Notes under the pieces: model-generated | Told to the model about the DNA's origin: nothing | What the model saw: the letters and a program-made list of their open reading frames with translations, nothing else | Databases searched by the model: none | Part shown: piece by piece, positions 63,416 to 64,000 of the stretch | Position numbering within the stretch: position 1 is the first letter of the stretch | Layout of the letters: each line of letters starts with the position of its first letter | Position numbers and translations under genes: made by a program | Assembly: GCF_028640845.1 (NCBI RefSeq) | Contig: NC_080546.1 | Location: 74,775,551 to 74,839,550, forward strand | DNA length: 64,000 nt | Reading direction: 5' to 3' | Source: Ahaetulla prasina | Taxonomy: Eukaryota; Chordata; Lepidosauria; Squamata; Colubridae

Positions 63416-64000
63416 TTATTAATTAATTATTATTAATGTCCTATAAGAGTAGGTAAAAATGTTGCCAAAAACCTGCAAGTTCGGCAGGAGTCAAAACAAA
63501 ATAATAATAGTATTATAGGACTAAGAGTTTGAGCTATATATTGGAAGGCACAAGGCTTCTACTCCTGTGATCTTATGTAAGACTCCAGTCTAAAGTAGAA
63601 GATGTAATAATTCTTATTTGTTATAGGAGTACTTGTTATAAGAGTAAAATCAGATAAAACAAACAAAACACTTAAGTCCTGAAAGCATTATAAAATGTTT
63701 ATTGTTGCTGTGAATTACCTATTTAGCAAGTACTGGATACATATGAAACATGTACAGGTTATCGCAGCTTTCTATAAAACATATATACATCCCCTGCTCA
63801 TCATTCTTTCTAATTATGATATTCATACTGTTAGTTCTAGTTCCTCATTTAGCTTTTTACATATCACTCAAAACCATAGTTTTGGAGACTTCCAAGTTTT
63901 GCCAAGATAAAGTTAAAAAAAAAAGGAGAGAAACAGAAAGACCTACTAAAATGAGAAGGAGAGGATCTCAAAGTTAACTCAGCAAGGACTACTGAGGGTT
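63416..64000. other. Intergenic DNA, no gene
   Basis: AT-rich. Short open frames, no recognised domain. Confidence 0.4.

Noticed and set aside
1..64000. CRISPR array or prokaryotic-type system
   Set aside because: No regularly spaced repeats with unique spacers; exon-intron genes and SINEs/LINEs show a vertebrate nuclear genome.

Overview
This is a vertebrate nuclear window, almost certainly from a snake or a close squamate relative. The repeat load is squamate in type: BovB/RTE, L1, CR1 and L2/Rex-like LINE fragments, LINE 3' tails running into (ATTCT)n or (AATA)n arrays, Sauria-type tRNA SINEs, many short hAT-like MITEs, a Tc1 transposon and a Ty3/gypsy chromovirus-type element. Two conserved single-copy genes are present, arranged head to head as in other vertebrates: FGB (fibrinogen beta chain, minus strand, 6492-18686) and PLRG1 (pleiotropic regulator 1, plus strand, 24695-45426).

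Left part (1-6490): repeat-rich DNA downstream of FGB (LINE tail, palindromic MITEs, BovB fragment, an L1 3' fragment with a clean 20-bp target duplication). Middle-left (6492-18810): FGB is complete in nine coding exons, about 497 residues, with signal peptide, thrombin site followed by the GHRP knob, coiled-coil region and fibrinogen C-terminal domain. An 18-nt exon not present in the human gene model lies inside the fibrinopeptide B region. A TATA box and a near-perfect HNF1 site lie just upstream, as expected for a liver acute-phase gene.

Middle (24420-45426): PLRG1 has a GC-rich promoter and exons 1-5 at 24695-30985, then the last three coding exons at 43661-45426. The exons for the central ~250 residues, most of the WD40 propeller, are absent. 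Their place holds an L1-like element with ORF1 but no ORF2, two head-to-tail CR1 fragments, a 5'-truncated and frameshift-ridden gypsy element, and a broken Tc1 transposon. The CR1/gypsy junction near 37078 has neither LTR nor target duplication, so a deletion or a misassembly is the likely cause.

Right part (45427-64000): no protein gene recognised after the PLRG1 3' UTR. It holds hAT-like MITEs, a ~810-bp tandem duplication with both ends inside MITEs, LINE fragments, foldback elements, a solo LTR with a 5-bp target duplication, SINEs and microsatellites. No RNA gene, CRISPR array or prokaryotic-style operon was seen. All reading is by eye from the sequence; family names for repeats are by recognition, not by database search.
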